NCBI GenBank assembly: GCA_021399435.1
Contig: JAJTUP010000124.1
Coordinates: 62,001-126,000, forward strand
Reading direction: 5' to 3'
Length of the DNA: 64,000 bases
Source of the DNA: Diaporthe sp. PMI_573
Taxonomy: Eukaryota; Ascomycota; Sordariomycetes; Diaporthales; Diaporthaceae
The notes under the pieces were generated by a model. It made no database searches. It was not told the DNA's origin and saw only the letters and a program-made list of their open reading frames with translations. Both the position numbers and the translations under genes were made by a program. Positions 63,914 to 64,000 of this stretch are shown piece after piece. The number at the start of each line of letters is the position of its first letter. The stretch's first letter is position 1.

Positions 63914-64000
63914 CTAACACATATGGGTCGTCATAGATCTTCAGAGACGAAACTGGCAATTTGGTTCTGGGTGCCGATTTGCACCTTTCACTTAAAGACT
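63914..64000. other. probable intron and upstream part of the split host gene
   Basis: Directly upstream of the acceptor at 63914-63916 (minus strand). No exon could be assigned before the window edge. Confidence 0.3.

Overview
The window looks like an accessory, repeat-rich stretch of a filamentous ascomycete (Pezizomycotina) genome, possibly a eurotiomycete. The evidence is short introns of about 46-140 bases with GT..AG ends, fungal-only families (DUF3723, DUF3435, FHA-kinases, fungal APH-type phosphotransferases), and a dense, nested mix of pogo/Fot-like, hAT-like, Gypsy-like and tyrosine-recombinase elements. The species-level guess is inference. No rRNA, complete tRNA or CRISPR array was seen.

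Layout. 0-8 kb: a truncated pogo-like element, a frameshifted ADGF-type adenosine deaminase, a Fot-like 3' end, an extra 14-3-3 copy, then pogo and hAT fragments around two palindromes. 8.5-13.4 kb: a divergent gene pair (FHA-pseudokinase and a basic disordered protein) and a casein-kinase-I-like C-lobe. 14-16 kb: a full pogo-like element with 48-bp inverted repeats and a TA duplication. 16.3-18.4 kb: an intact DUF3723 gene. 20-24.7 kb: two Ser/Thr-rich genes around a hAT fragment. 25.5-26.4 kb: an extra TATA-binding-protein gene. 26.6-36 kb: hypothetical genes and long AT-rich gene-poor DNA. 36-43 kb: a lone Gag-like ORF, a DUF3435 tyrosine-recombinase fragment and hAT/pogo remains. 43.8-47 kb: a protein with four Myb/SANT-like repeats, a DNA-ligase-like 5' fragment and a chromodomain gene. 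47.7-51.4 kb: a second divergent FHA-kinase/basic-protein pair. 51.7-58.5 kb: a pogo-type transposase with a (GCACCA)18 tract, a zinc-finger exon, RT and hAT debris, and a broken phosphotransferase. 58.5-64 kb: a complete Ngaro-like retrotransposon with split direct repeats, sitting inside the coding exon of a coiled-coil gene.

Three observations stand out. (1) Two separate divergent gene pairs each couple an FHA+kinase protein to a basic, low-complexity protein, and each shared promoter carries two CACGTG boxes; one kinase keeps its catalytic motifs, the other has lost them. (2) DUF3723 and DUF3435, two families known from Starship giant elements, occur about 20 kb apart, suggesting a decayed Starship. 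(3) The Ngaro-like element has A1-ORFs-B1-A2-B2 repeats with identical copies, and removing it exactly restores one open frame in the host gene. The region also collects extra, damaged copies of normally conserved genes (TBP, 14-3-3, adenosine deaminase). All calls come from reading the sequence; none has been checked by database search.
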